Positions 1 through 14,200 of a DNA stretch of 64,000 bases are shown here, in pieces. This stretch comes from Melanocharis versteri (taxonomy: Eukaryota > Chordata > Aves > Passeriformes > Melanocharitidae), in the NCBI GenBank assembly GCA_013397845.1, contig VZTG01004580.1, forward strand, positions 1,168,522 to 1,232,521, given 5' to 3'. Within the stretch, counting starts at the first letter, position 1. Each line of letters begins with the position of its first letter. The translations under genes and the position numbers were made by a program. The notes beneath the pieces were generated by a model, which saw only the letters and a program-made list of their open reading frames with translations, was not told the DNA's origin and made no database searches.

Positions 1-3000
1 AGTAATGCACTGAATTGAGTTTTTTATGCCTCCTTGTCCTGGTGTGCACTCCCTTATATTCCAGTGAGACTGACTGGGAGACGTCAGTATTACAGACTTA
101 CCCTTACAATGAAATAAAATGCAGAAGAATTTGGAAACATTGATTCTACTCCTATGGAGCTAGACCTCTAGAAAATAGATGGGATTGTTTTGAACTCAAA
201 TTCAAGTAGTGTGATTTTAGGGCTGAAAATGCTGGGAGATTAAGCAATCCGCCCCAGTCTTTACTTACCACTTACAAAGTGCTCATTTGGGATTTGAACT
301 TGAAAATGTTGGATGCTGCTGTGATTCAGTTAGACAGATATTCACCAAGAGCTGAATGTGATGCTTAGTAAATATCATAATTGTTTTCTTCCCCAGTGAA
401 TTCAAAGAGCTTTGCATCAGTCTCTTAGCCATAGCAAAGGCTTCTTTTCCCCTGTGTATTCTGACTAATTGTCTGTCTTCATTTAAAGACAGGGCAAAGC
501 CGTGTCTTTGTTCTCCTGGTGTTCTCATGTTTGTCTGTTCAATTCCTCCTTCTTCTAAGGACAAAAAAACTGTTTACTGTAACTCCACCTGATGCAGGTT
601 TGTGCCAAAAGCAATTCGGACAGAATTTTGAGGTGAATGTAGATGTTTTCTTGGATTTTTATGCACTTTCATGTATTAATCATCCTCTCCTGGAGCATGT
701 GAGTTTTATAATACATGAAAATTTACAAAGCGTTCCCCAAATTAGCCAAATATAAATCTAGAGAAATATCTTTAATTGCATTTCTCCGTCTCTACAGTTC
801 TCCAGAACTACAATAAATGGATCATTCTTACCTAATTCAAATCAAAATTGTATTGCTTTTTTAACTTACTGTGGAGTTACAGAAATGATGCATGAGAAAA
901 CACAACATTTATATTGCTATTATTCTTTTAAGCGCTTGCCCCATGAAATATTAGGTCATTATCTGGAAAAAAATAGGGTGAAAAAACCCCATAAGAAACC
1001 AAAACATTAAAAAACACCTTTTTACAAAAGAGTATGTCTCATAAGACCAAGGTGAAAACTGTGGTAGAATAGAGCAGAGAAGTTAATTATCTTTCTGGCA
1101 ATTCAAATAGTTTCCTTGGATATGCTCATGAAGCTTATTTATATTGTAATAGAAATTTGAGGCTTTGGAGAAATAATAAATATGCTCCCTGAAAGTACAG
1201 CAGTAGTTTCAAACTAAAATGTCAGGAAAAACAATTTCCAATCTCAACAGGTTTGAGGAAACAATACGCAAACAGTGACCCTGAATGGTGTGTAAAGAAC
1301 ATCAATGTTCTCTCAAAATATGGAAAGTAAGTTTTCTTTTGAGAGAAGTAAAACCCTTCAAGTAGTTCTGTGAATCTCTCTTCTTAACCTGAAAGATGAT
1401 CTGTTCCTTTACTGACATTCATTTGAGGGATTTTGTCTTCTTCTGACTCGCGCAGGAAGAGGGAAGGGGTATATTTAAGGAACCTGAGTTATAAAGACTT
1501 GAGCCAAATATTTGAAATTTATGATCTCAAGGAACTGAATAGCTGTACTACTGGAGTTTCTTTGGCTGCAGCTTCTCTTTTATTCAAGAACGATCACTTT
1601 GATGCTAAGTAAACGTGTTAATGAGATGGTGGTACACTGATATGTTTCCCAATGCAGTCACTACTTATGCCTGTCTGGTTTTCTTATACTCCCACTGTTG
1701 TAAACAAACAGTATGGAAAAGTAATATGCTACATTAGGAAAAACTATCCTGCAGTCCACATAATTCCATTGCATATCTATTCATGAGAAACACAGAGAAA
1801 GGACTTTGAAACTACTCTACAGCTATCCTACCATGTAAAAATTTCTTCCATTGCCACAAAACAGTTCCTAGAGTTTTTGCAAAAGCTCAAATTTGTGAAA
1901 AGTTTAAAATATGAAAATGAAGCTTTACTTCTAAATTCTTATCAGGTCCCATTCTAAAAAATATTTCAAGTTTAAATTATATTTTGAAGAATTTTTTTTA
2001 TTATTTCCATAGTCTAAGTATTAATTATATAATTTATACAGAAAAAATATGTATTACAAAATAATCACAATTATTAATAATGATTTATTCCTAAGGGTCA
2101 TAAATTATAGTTTTTTAGCATGTTGCAGTTTTTCTGCTTTTATGACAAAGCAAGTATCTTTGGAAATGAAAAATCTGATGAAATCAAGATTTTAATAACT
2201 GTTTTCAAAATAACTGCTCCTTTTACTTACATATGCCTCTATTGAAGTTTATTCAAAAAGCTGTGCTGAAAATAGAACTACGCTATTGCTATTTCACTGC
2301 TGCCCAAATGGGTACAAGGTTAATTCACCAGAGAAGAAAAGCCTGGTTTACAGAAAATACGCCATTGTGCTAAATGGAATGAATCATTAGTAGCGGTGAA
2401 CCCTGAGGAGATTTAAAGTTGGATCGAGGTTGACTAATGAGAAAATGAAAGGAATATGGCTCTCATCCTGACTAATTAATCAGTGAAAGCCCCATGCCAG
2501 AGTTTCGAACTGGGTAAGCCTACTCTGTGTTCAAAGTCATGCTTTTTAATAATTACTTTTTTCTGTCTGGATTTTTATTTAGACACTCATGTAAATGTCA
2601 TTCAAACCATTGCCTACACTGTGTTGGAACACTCTCCTATGTAAAATGCCTTGCATTTAGAAATTTAAGACATGCTTTCGTGCTGTATCACAATTTCAGT
2701 TGCAATACGTTGCTGTACACTGTTATGCCACTTGCAGGTTTCAAACTCTAACATTGTTACTTGGCACTTGGTACTTTTAACACAGAATCAGCTACTGATT
2801 TATGTGGTTTCTGGTAGTAATCTAGCGCCTATGTATCTGTTTACTTTTTTCTTGGACATCTTGAATGAGGCAAGTGCACATGAACTGGTTTTTACATTAA
2901 ATTAATACTCAATATGATGCATCCAAATTGTATTGTATTTATAAAAAATGCAATGTACAGTTAGCCTGCACCTCCGTTGAGAAGCTGCAGTGTGTAGGAA

Positions 3001-4311
3001 AAATGAGATTTTCTGAATATACACAGATCTCTGAAAATATGTACTCACAGTAGGTTTGATATTCTGGAGGCACTTGCTGATGTTAATTGTTCTTTCAATA
3101 CCACCCTTTGTGGTATTCAATTTAAAGCATTGTTCAGACCATAAGTTAACAATCTAAAGGTGACAAAACCAGAATGATGTATGTTGTATCCAATGAATAG
3201 CCACACATATGTTCCTTAGGAATCCAGTTCCATCCAGATTTTGAACCTACTTGCCATATATTCAGGAAGGGTTTATGACTTCAGCAGGTGAGATTTCCAC
3301 TTTTCATATGATATTTGTTGCAATGTTTCAAATTAATTGTCAAAACAACTTGACAGGATCAGAGTAGTTAAAGAACCAACCTTATTTTCACTCAGTAGCA
3401 GCACTCTTGACATCAGGCACAAAGGTCTCCAGACATTTCTTCCAAGTGCATGGCTACTAACCAGCAGTGACAAGCACAAAGTCACATCAACACAGATGAA
3501 AGGTAAAGCAAGCAACCTGGGTTGAATGGATGGAAAGCACTTTTCACCGTTTTATTCACTTAACACTAGGGACAACATTCACCCTGCATTCAGATTCAAG
3601 TATTATGCAATAGTTTCACTCACATTGAAGCGAGACTGTGTGCAAGCTCTGGTTTACATTTGCATAGATAACAACTGACCATGCATTCAGAAACTTTTAA
3701 TTTTTTGTTGTCCCTGTGGACTTGGAGTGATGCTGCCTATCCTTTGTGACAGGCCACTTGAGTAGTTATGCTTCTAAAAAACAAACCATCAAAGAAAGGA
3801 CTGCTACTGCTGTGATAATATTAACTACAGGTGCAGAATACTTATGCAGGAAGCAGCATAAATTTACTGTAGTGCTATCATCTCAATAGAGGTGTTTTCT
3901 TATTATAACATGATTTCATATTATTAACGAGGTTTGTATTCATTTTGCTCACAGAAGTCACTAACACAATAGTTAAGAGTGAGTCATCTACTTCCCATGC
4001 AATTATTTCTGGATTAGAATTTTGCAATGTATTTATGATTCATTTTCCTATTACCTTGCTACCTTGCATAATTCACAGCATAGTTATTATTTATTCAGGA
4101 TCATCTGAAATGAAATTATCATCATGAAAGGCAGAACAAGTAGAAAAATACGTTTCTGGAAAGGTATATAGGCTATCAAAGCAAGTATTCTTAATTATTT
4201 CAAAACAAAATTTTAACTCTATTCAAACATCCAAATTGCTTACAGTTTCCTTATCACTAAAGAAAGATTTGAAATGTTAGTGTTTGCTTAAGCCTTGTAC
4301 TGGGAGTAAAT
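1..4311. other. AT-rich noncoding DNA, no gene seen
   Basis: No recognisable gene or repeat family was seen. Open frames are short (93 codons or fewer), lack domain-like composition and are not flanked by convincing splice signals in a consistent frame. The sequence is mostly unique-looking with short A or T runs. One stretch near 2370-2520 has the mixed, homeodomain-site-rich composition often seen in conserved noncoding elements, and is listed as a finding. Confidence 0.7.
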
Positions 4312-4445
4312 TGGGGTGTTGGGGGTTTTTTTGTTGTTGTTTTTAAGGGGTTTTTATTTGTTTAGGGTTTTTTGGGATTTTTTTTTTGTTTGTTCTTTTT
4401 GTTTGGGTTTTTTTTTGGTTTTTTTTTTGTTTTGTTGTTTGTTTA
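4312..4445. repeat. T/G-only low-complexity tract
   Basis: About 130 bases made almost wholly of T and G on the plus strand, as runs of T broken by G, GG, GGG and GTT. It is the reverse-strand form of the A/C-only tracts seen elsewhere in the window. The Phe/Leu-rich open frame crossing it is a composition artefact. Confidence 0.85.
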
Positions 4446-7400
4446 ATGTACTTGTAGGTTTTACTCTAAGCAATATCACGAATGTAATAGATGAGTCACA
4501 CAGCACATGCCTTCAACCAGCACAGTTGTCTTAATGTCAGCTCTATGGACATCAGAAATAAGTGTTATTTCATTGACTGAATTCATCTAGCTGGATTGAG
4601 GAGCATTTCAGGTGATTACCAAAGGATATAAAGATGAATGCTACAGCAAACCATGTTACAAGGTATTACTCAATTAGACTATCCCCAAAAACACGCAGAG
4701 AATTTTGAGCATGTAATTACCATTACCCTTGCACCCTAGCAGAAGAGATAATTTGCAATAAGACCAAATGCTTTGTAATGGGCAGCTGAAGGACACCCAC
4801 ATGCCACGTATTTGCAACAGTCATAGACACCCTATGAAAAGCAATGAGCACATTAGCAATGTCCGCAGGACAGTCTGCTATTACATTTCAAATCTGTCTC
4901 TATCACAGAAAGTTTTTCCACTGGTTTAACATTTTTCTCCCTCACCAGTTTTCTAAAAGCTAATGTGAGAGACAAGTACAAGAAAAAGTTCTAGGAAATT
5001 CTGTATCTTGTCACGGACAGGCTTATCACATACTGTAAGAAGAAAGTGCAGTGCCCACATGTCAGTCTAAGCTTTTTCTCCTCTGTCAAACAAAACTGCA
5101 CTCTTGGTTCCTTGGGGAGTTTTTCTCTTTGCTGTTATGCTTCCAGATCAACACATCATTGTAGGTCAGGTTTTCTGTCAGCTGGAAACACAATACACAG
5201 ACACCCTGAGGACTTGCTCTCTTATGCAACGGACTTAAATGATCCAATGTCTTTGCAATAACCATGGTATAAGTGTCCCGGTTTGTCTGCCAAGAGAGTA
5301 TCCTGAGGGCGAATTTAAAGCAAAAACTTCATGTTTGCATTGAAAGTATCTTTAAAAACAAATGCAGAGAGTATTAGCATGCATTTCTGCTCAAGGTTAG
5401 GGGTATTTTTGTAAGATTATTTAGTGATTTCTTTTTTATTGGTATATACGTTATTATGAAAGAAAATTTATTTTCAGAATGTGCATATTTAGATAAACAT
5501 GTAACCACAAAGCCAATCATGTACTTACTTGTGTCAGAAAATGAGTATGATTATTCAAATATTGAGGCTGAAGCCAAAGCAGTTACATCCATAGTGGCGA
5601 AGTGTATTAGCCAAGGTGTAGTGACTGTTTACTTTCCTTGAACCAAGATACTTGCTTACCTGAATACTGTGACTGTGGACAGTGTACAACCATTTTGTAA
5701 CACTGTGGCACTGATGATAATGATAAGCAGCAACAAACACAGCTTGTTTGTAACAGAGTTAAACATAAACACTCAAATAACATGTAAGCAGGGAAAAGCA
5801 CATGGAAACTTTTGGGACACCTGTAGAAGTGGGCTAAAGGAAAAATTGCAAACAGTAAAATCAGGACAAAAGCAAGAATATAGAATAGACAGAAGAGAGT
5901 TTATTTCAGGGCCACATTTGCTTGTCTTATATTTTATAATGAAAATATATATTTATTCTGGATACACTGTAAAAAAATTATAGATATAACTCTCCAGAGT
6001 GAGAAAGAAGGATGCCTGGTAAAACTAAAGCAAGTATTCTCCCCAGAACTGAATGAACTACGTTGGGAGCAAATGTGAGCATCATCTTTTGAGCAAGCTA
6101 GAAAATGTCCATGCTGCTCCCAGTTCTTATGGGGAAGAAGTCTCAAACTTCATTACTTTGATCTCAGACTGCAAAGATCAAACACTGTCAGTATCAGTCA
6201 CAGGGCATCAGTCATTGTGGTTTTGCACACCCATAGCTAATCTAAAGTGCTAAGGATTAATTGCTTGAATATTTAGTGATAATAGCTGATAATGAGTAAG
6301 TCAATACACAACATTGGTAATTTATATTTGTAATGATTTATTGTCAATCAGCAAAGTGGTTTCTTGAAGTTTGAAAACGACCCAACTTAACAGTCCTTTA
6401 GACTCGCCCATGATGATATCTAGTTCCCTAGTTGATATTGATATATATAAACCAAATATTTAGATTTTTTATTCCCAGTTGCAATAAAATTGATCATAAG
6501 TGTAAAAGCCTTTCATTATTCAGAGAATATAGGCAGAGAGGAAAAAGGAGACACATCATTTTACTCCATAGATACAAAGAAAGAAGATTTGTGAATGCTA
6601 ACAAGTCACAAAGCAGATTCTCTTTAAGATCTATGGAGATTAGTAAAGGGGGACAGTGAGTGTCAGGGAACGTGTATGTTTCATTCTCATGTGCAAATAT
6701 ATGACATCATGATTAGATATTTACTATACAAACTAAATAGCTAATGAATAGGATGAAAGTTTCACAGCTAAGTCTGTAACACCAACCTCTAGGTTAGTCA
6801 AACCCATTGCTGCAAGAAAATGAACACGTCAGAAAGCAGGACTGTGATATACAGGTAGAATAATGAACCTAAAGAGAGCCCAGTCTAGATTTTCTTCCTA
6901 ACACTCAGGAGTAACTGGATGAGAATGCACATTCTGAAGGAGAGCTGGCTGATGAATGGCCACATCTACTGAAAATGGATAACCATCAGAAATGGAAGGA
7001 AGGAGAGTAACAGGCTGAAAATAACAGATTTCAGAAAAGGTAGACTTAATGAGCATAGAAAAGTGTTAGATGAGCCTTCTGGGAAAGATTAGGAAGCAAT
7101 GACAGATGAGAGAGAAACATCTAATTATAAATTATAACTGTCGTCACAATTTTTTCTGATCGGCAGAATTGCAAGCTACTAAAAATGGTTCCATAAAGAT
7201 GAAAGTTTGTAAGACATGGTTCACTTTTATCTTTAGTAAAAAAGTAAACTTCTCTAACTGCATGGGTATTTTTGTAATAGAAAAATAGATAAGATCTCTT
7301 GCTGCACTAAAAAGAAGACCTTTTAAAGCAGTGAGAAAACTAAGGTATTGGTTGGATAATTCAGGGTTGATGAAACTCACCTTTTTGTGCCTAAGGTACT

Positions 7401-7641
7401 CGATGAAATAAAATCAGCAACATTAACCATTTTTTAGGAAAAGCCGCAGTGGCAGGTGACAGGACAAGGGTCTGTTTTTAAAAAGCAAGCTTTTAGAAGC
7501 CAGAACGTTCTAGAATTTCAATTAGCTTTTATTTCTTCTGTGCTGTAAGAACAATTAACCCAAATAGCTGTAAAGACATAGCAGAAAAAAAAAAGTTACA
7601 TTTGTTACATAAAATGAATTGCTATTTAACAGGAAGCGCAA
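4446..7641. other. AT-rich noncoding DNA, no gene seen
   Basis: No gene, RNA gene or known transposon was recognised. The longest open frame, 104 codons at 5669-5983 on plus, has no recognisable domain and looks random. Confidence 0.7.
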
Positions 7642-7672
7642 GCACCTATATGTAGGTGCCTATATGTAGGCA
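7642..7672. repeat. Two-copy 14-bp tandem repeat with nested hairpins
   Basis: The unit CCTATATGTAGGTG (7645-7658) is followed directly by CCTATATGTAGGCA (7659-7672). Each copy sits in an inverted repeat with a TATG loop. The first has a 7-bp stem, GCACCTA against TAGGTGC (7642-7659). The second has a 5-bp stem, GCCTA against TAGGC (7658-7671 without flanks). This was read directly from the sequence; no function is known. Confidence 0.85.
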
Positions 7673-8127
7673 AGAATTTGTAGGTTTATGAACATGGTTT
7701 AAGAAAACAGAGGTAAGCATTATTTTCACAGAAAAGGCTCAACCATTATCTAACATGAATTTTGCAGAGGAAAATTAGTGATTTTTAAATAGCAGGATAC
7801 TTTTTAAGACACGCTGCTCTAGGTAGGCAAAATCCCCCTCGCAGGTTTGTGTTCAGTTTGAGGCTCTGATCTTCAGTGAAGTTTAGATGAAAACAATTAA
7901 AATGCCTAGAGCTCTGGCAATGTCACTGATGAGGAGAGGATAAAAGAACAGAAGTTATTCAGAGGTGAGAAGGATGAGGAATTATTCCATAGTAGTCTTC
8001 AGATAGATAAAAAACATGCTGCAAACATGAAGGAAATGAGATCATGTCTTATTTTTTTGTCCATAATAGATACTGCAAAAATAATGAATGTGAATTCCAC
8101 AAAGAGAGATTAAGAGCTCATATAAAG
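7673..8127. other. AT-rich noncoding DNA, no gene seen
   Basis: Unique-looking spacer between the tandem hairpin and the CR1-like tail. No feature was recognised. Confidence 0.65.
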
Positions 8128-8202
8128 TACCATGATCCTCTGCTGGGATATGAGGTTGGACTCTATGACCTTGACAGGTCCATCCAGTTTTATTTCTGTT
8201 GC
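8128..8202 (+). mobile_element. Degenerate CR1-like LINE 3' end
   Basis: The stretch contains GGTTGGACTCTATGACCTTG then ACAGGTCC followed by a diverged T-rich end. This resembles the conserved end of avian CR1 elements: a GGTTGGACTNGATGACCTT-like block, then GGTCC-like, then a short ATTCTNTG-type terminus. Only the last 75 or so bases are recognisable, with no ORF2 or longer 3'-UTR sequence. It differs from the two other CR1-type ends in the window, which have CTTTAAAGGTC and CCTTCTGGGTCC at this site, so it probably belongs to another subfamily. It could also be the tail of a SINE that has lost its head. The match is short and moderate. Confidence 0.5.
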
Positions 8203-11200
8203 TTTTCAAAAAAAAGCCAAAACGTTCACCACATTACCTAAAGTAAGGATCTTGTTGGAATTTAAATTTAAGCACTTAGGATGTGGATGAATATCCAGAA
8301 GGGAATATTAGCTGTGAATTGAGGCACTGTACAGTGCTCAGGACAGTAATGCAAACACGTTTGCATATGCTTATGTGTGTTTCTATAAAATTAGTTTGTT
8401 CTGGACATATCTCTAAATGTGAACTTCAGTGTTAACCGCTTGAAGATGTGTATCAGAAACTGGTGGCAGATGATTTATTCACATCTAGGAAAAATGCCAC
8501 AAATCTGATCAGTAGCCCAGATTTTCAAAGCAAACTGCCAAAGATGAAAAGATACACCATTGTAACCCTTGCATGTATATGTTTAAAAATTTCAGAGACA
8601 CAAACTAGGTCACTGTTGAGATATTAATGCATGTTGACAAGAATGAGTTGTGGATGGGTCTCAAACTGAAATGCAAGCAATATTGCATCAGAATGGAAGT
8701 CAAAATTACTGTTGTCAAAATGCCTTTTTCTTATAAAATCATTCTTCAAATAATTATTTATCATTTTTCCTCTTTGCATAGTTTCTCGGGGAAAAATGGA
8801 TTTTCACCCATAAAATATATTGTTATGATATTAGACATGAATTCTTTTTTTTCTTTAAGTAACAGAAGTATTGTACATGCTTTATGAATTGTTAGAAAAA
8901 AATGATTGATCCGGAAGAAAATACCTAACTCAGAGCCAAAAGTAAATGGAAGATGTTACATCTCATTCCTTACTGTACGAATTCCTGGGGCAGTCTCACG
9001 GTCCCTGAAAGAAATACATGTGAAGTGATGAAAGACATTAACTGCACAGGATTACCAAAAATAAATTGTATTGCTTTCTTGGAATTATGTTCATTGTTGA
9101 TTTATTTGTGACATGAGCACTATTCAGCTTTCTCTAGAAATCTTACTTGGCATCCATAATAATAATTTCAGATGTATTTTCAAACTGAAGTGAAATTGGG
9201 CAACTGTTCTGTTAGATGAAAACAGCCTTCAAAATCTGTGGAGACTGTATATGCGTATAAAAGAAAATCAATTACTCTTTGCTAGAATATCTACGATCAG
9301 CTGGTTGACATGTCCTGCAATGAATGTGCTCCTTTGAATTTGTGATCCAAATGAATAGGCTCCATTCATGTAAAAAATAATTTCAGGATTAAGTATTTTA
9401 GATTCTATATTCTCAGACATTTATGTGCCTTTTTTCCACTTAGCATGGGCTGCGAATACAAAGGTAAGCATGTGAGTTTAAAACATTTAAATATACTAGA
9501 AAAACAAGAAAAAAAAATCCAAAACACAGACCCTGGAAAGACTGTTCAAAGAATTGTTAAAAAAATAAAGGGCATTGCCAAAATATCTTTGCAAAATGAT
9601 TAATGACTCCTAACAGAGAGATTAGGAAATAAATGAAAAAGAAAAGACTGTGTTCAGATGTAATCACATCAAAATATTAAGGCAGCATAGTCAATAATAG
9701 AAGTCCAAGGTTAAAAAAATCTCCTGATGTAGAGCAGTTCCTGACCTTCTGACTAGACTCAAGAATTAATGTTCAATGATTAAGAATAAATCACCTCACA
9801 CAAATACTCAGTTTAAAATTGAAAGAACCCATAAACTACAAACAAAAGATGCAGTCATCCATGCCTTTACAAATGCATTAGAGGAGAAAAAAAAATCTTT
9901 CTATTTTTTAATAAAAATTTTTAAAAGAGAGATGATCTAATGAAAATGATCCACTGTATTATATAAACCATGGGAAGCATATTCAAGTTGAATATAGATG
10001 GGAAAACCATGAAGGATGCAATTTAAACCAGAAATCTCTGGGTTTGGGCTTTTTTTTATCATTTTAGTTAAATCAATAAAACCCAGTCTTCTTCAATGGT
10101 AAAACTGGAAAAGACTTCATTGTAAAGGAAAACATGTGAAAAAAATATTAATCTGATGATGTACTAGAGCCTAATGGACATTTGAAATGCCGCCACAATA
10201 TGAGGGCTGACCCATTCAAGCAAGAAAATGAGCATAGACATACTTGAAAAGTACTTTTAAAATCCATATTTTTATGTTTTTTTTTTTCTTAATTGAAATA
10301 TGTGGTGGACTTGATTGAGGTCAGTGATTATATTTGCAAAATTTTGTAATTAACTTGCACTATTTAGGTTTTTTGCAAATAAATGAAATACAGGAAATTT
10401 GTTAAAAAAAAGCAACCTGAAAATGACAGGGAATAAAAAAGAACAACAATTATTAGAGACTGTAGAGAATTATGCATAATAATATAGTTCATTATGATGG
10501 CATGGCTAAGGATATGAGAAGCATCCTATCTACTCCTACTCTGTGCCATGTGTTTGGTGGTGCAATTTTCAACTATCCCTTGTGAATTGCAATGCATTTC
10601 TGTACTGGTAGAAATCATGGCTTTGTTTACTCCAGAACTTCTTAATCAGTTAATTCTGAAGGAGAAACATCTCTGTTGGGTATTTTTCCTTCACTGGAAC
10701 CTGCATTTGCAGTGAGAAACTTTTGAAATAAGCTACTCACAGGTTCTCTGGTATGTATTACCTGCTGTGTTATTAGTGAAACCAGAGAGGTTTAAAATAA
10801 AATTTAGCTGTTAAATTTGTGCTATTTTCTGTGCTTTTGGAAATAGTTATATAACTTGTAAAAAGCATCCCTCTGACTTGTTTTTCATTTCTTTATGTAC
10901 ATAATAATGTTAACAAAGGAAAAAGGAAACAGGGAAAATATGCTAAGAGTTGAAACTGAAATAAGAGAAAATTCATCTCTGAAATTATGTAGAAATCTTT
11001 TATGAGGATGTGCTATATTATTAATAATCACAGTTTTTATTGCATGTATTTAGAGACTTCAGATGTTTTAGGCCCCACTGATGAATATTGTGCAAACACA
11101 TTTTGAAATCTTGAAAGATAACTGATAAGATATAGTAGACAGATAAGACATGGGCATAAAATGCAGAAAAATAGAGGAACAAAAGGAATAGTGTCAAATC

Positions 11201-14200
11201 AATTTTCAGTAATTTCATGTTTGTACAATGGATTTTATGTTCTCCTATTATGATTTCCCTTTGGATTTCCCCTCTGAAGACCTTCCGTTACAGTAATTTT
11301 TATCAACTGTCTTAGAGCTATGTACAGAATATCAATATTTTATGCAAGATAGGCACAGTGTCATAATAAATTTTACAATGAAGGGTTATCTGGCTCAAAG
11401 TAAGATAGCACAAACTCCTCAGCCTTCTTCCCCCAGAGGATTCCCTCAGAAAAAAAATTTAGAGTTCACTTGCCCAGGATAAGAAATACTCTGCTGAACC
11501 ACAACAGTGATCATAGTATTAGTTGTATCTCAGTATCATTTATGACCAATTATGTTTCATTTACCTACTTTTGTTTAAAAGTGTCAACCCAGAAACTGAC
11601 TGTCCTGAACAGGAAAAGTAGTCAATGCCCTTGTTTTCATCCTATAAAGGTCTGTGAAACTTCTGCAAGATATGTCTTATGAAAAAACAAAGACAAACCT
11701 CATTATCTCTCGGATAAGCAGCATCATAGAGACTTCTCAAATCTGCGCTGTTATAGTGCTCATTATTTGAATTAGCATCAAGAACTAGAAAACTGAAAAT
11801 GATACTCACAATTTTTTATTTCTTTTGGAAAAAACTTTTTGCACAATGTCAGCTGCCAACACTGGAAACTCCCCCGCCCAGCCCACTTTCCTTTTTTTAG
11901 CTTTGTCAAGAGGCACTTGCCTTTTTAAAATAACACAATGTAGAAGATCATTATAAAATGAAGCATTCAAGTTTTGATGATCTGTTTCCTCTTAATTGAC
12001 AACTATGAAAAGATGTAGTAGTGCAGCTGTCGTACTCCTACTTGGCAGTTACCTTCCAGAAAAAGAAATAATTCCATGATTTCCTCCACGCTAGCTAAGT
12101 ACTTTTCAGGGGACACAAATGGGGAAAAGAATGTAGTCATAGCTTCTTTCAATTTTATGTAAATAACTTTTGATCAAGGAAAAAAATAGATGAAAAATTA
12201 TTCATGAAATTGAATTTCAATGGATGCTTCTTCGATACTGCAGATGGAGCAGTTCTGCTGGAAAGTTCTATTTCTTATTGTGAGAAGCAAGGAGTAATTG
12301 ATTATTATTTTAATTAAATAATGTCAATCCATGTATTAGAAAAATTAAAAGCTGAATGACTCCTGAAAACTGTCGAATATTCATGTTTGCGTGCACCAGC
12401 ATAGTTTAATGGGTATATATAACTTTCCTGCATTTAATTCTAATTAAAAGAAGTAACGCCCACATCCTTGTTTTACAAATCAAATAGTAAATTGTGATTC
12501 TGTTGCTGTTTAGTGAAGATAACTGAAAATCAAATGCAGCTTTTGATTGACGAGGGGATCCACAAGGATCTAGTCAGAGAAGAATTTATCGGGTAGTGTT
12601 TGAATGAAGGTTCATATTTTGAGTTCACAGAAGAGTGTGAGGGTTGTAAAAGCATCAAGCTCACATCATCTGTTATGCCTTTTTTGCCCTCTCAGTTTTG
12701 TGATGGCTTTTTTTCTATTTATTTTATTTCTTAAAAGATTAGCCCTAAAAGCAAGCTTTCCAGATGTGAACTAAGTATAGAGAGGTGTTATTATGACTGT
12801 GGAAAACTGTAGGAAATCTAACTAAAAGGAATTTCATCCTTATTGTACACCCTGCTAATCTCATTGAACAGTCAAGTTTACAGACCACAGAAGACATGTC
12901 TATGAAACCATACACTTTGATTGCTGATTATTTGAGCAGATAAAACTCAGCAGACAGAAAAGAGAAAAAAACACCACAATTCTTAAGAAAATCAAAGCAG
13001 AAAAACACCACAGCATTGAACAAAAGTAAAGACTGCTAAATGGAAGAAAGATTAAAGCAAAACTGAAAATGTGTCTCTAAGGGGAATAGGACATCTTTAT
13101 GAATGGTTTCGGCATAAGCAACAGAAAACTTAATAAATACACGTTTTCTGACAGAAAGATGTCTACATTTGTTCTACTATTACTATTTGAATCTATAAGA
13201 TATATTACTGGAAATCTTATCATGGAACGAAGAATGTGAAATCCTAAACTCCTCTTCTAGCCCATGGAGCTCAATTAAAAATAAACCCTGGGTGATATGC
13301 AAAAGTCTCAAAATAATAGGAGGGTTAAATTTCCTAATGTCATTATGCCATAAAACAGGTGAGAAAAATTATAAGCCAGGGTGAAAAATAGTACAGAATC
13401 ACCCTCATTCAATTAAAGGTGTCTCTGCTTGGAAATGAGGTTAATGCTAGGTAGGGAAGACTCATGGATTTGTAGCTTCTCACCTTCCCTTTTGGAGAAA
13501 GCCTATGTATAACATATTGTATATGTCTGTACAAAGAAATTTAAATAAAAGCAATGCAGTGCACCAAATTTTATTTTCAGTTAAATAAGTTGGCTAGACA
13601 ATGCAGTAATGCTAATATAAACCAGACAAATTCTTTTTGATTTTATAAATATATATATGTAATGGCCATGATTGTTCACATTTTCATGAGCTGCAATATT
13701 CTAAGCACACTATCAGTTCAGGAGGTATACAGATAAAATTTAGGCTCTCAGCTCCCAGTGGCAACTTCTCAGTCCTTGAAACACATTCAACCATATTTAA
13801 CTAATGGTTTAAAGTGGAAAAGATAATTAAGTGCCTGCAAGCTATCAGAAGGTTAGCAGATACTGAGAGTGAGTCAGATGAGTGGACTGAGAAAGAGAAC
13901 ATATAATTAATTAATAATAAAGTATGAATGAGCTGGCTAGTCAGCGAGGGCCCAAATAGCAAGCGCTCTTGCCATCTTCATGAGACCATCAAAGAGGACT
14001 TAAGATCAGCTGGGGTTAATTTGGTGGGAAATTAGTGAGAGCAGACATGAACTCAAAGGTAAACTGAATTAAATAATTTCCACAGGTTGCCAAACAATGC
14101 ACTGTCCTGTGAAAGAACAAAACCTGCTCCCTGAGAACAAATTGCTTTCACATCTCTGAGTTTACACTCCCTGAAATTAGGGTAGGGGATCTAGACCTTC

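Noticed and set aside
283..564. 93-codon open frame on minus with a fairly protein-like composition
   Set aside because: No family recognised and no consistent splice signals. A chance frame is the simpler explanation.
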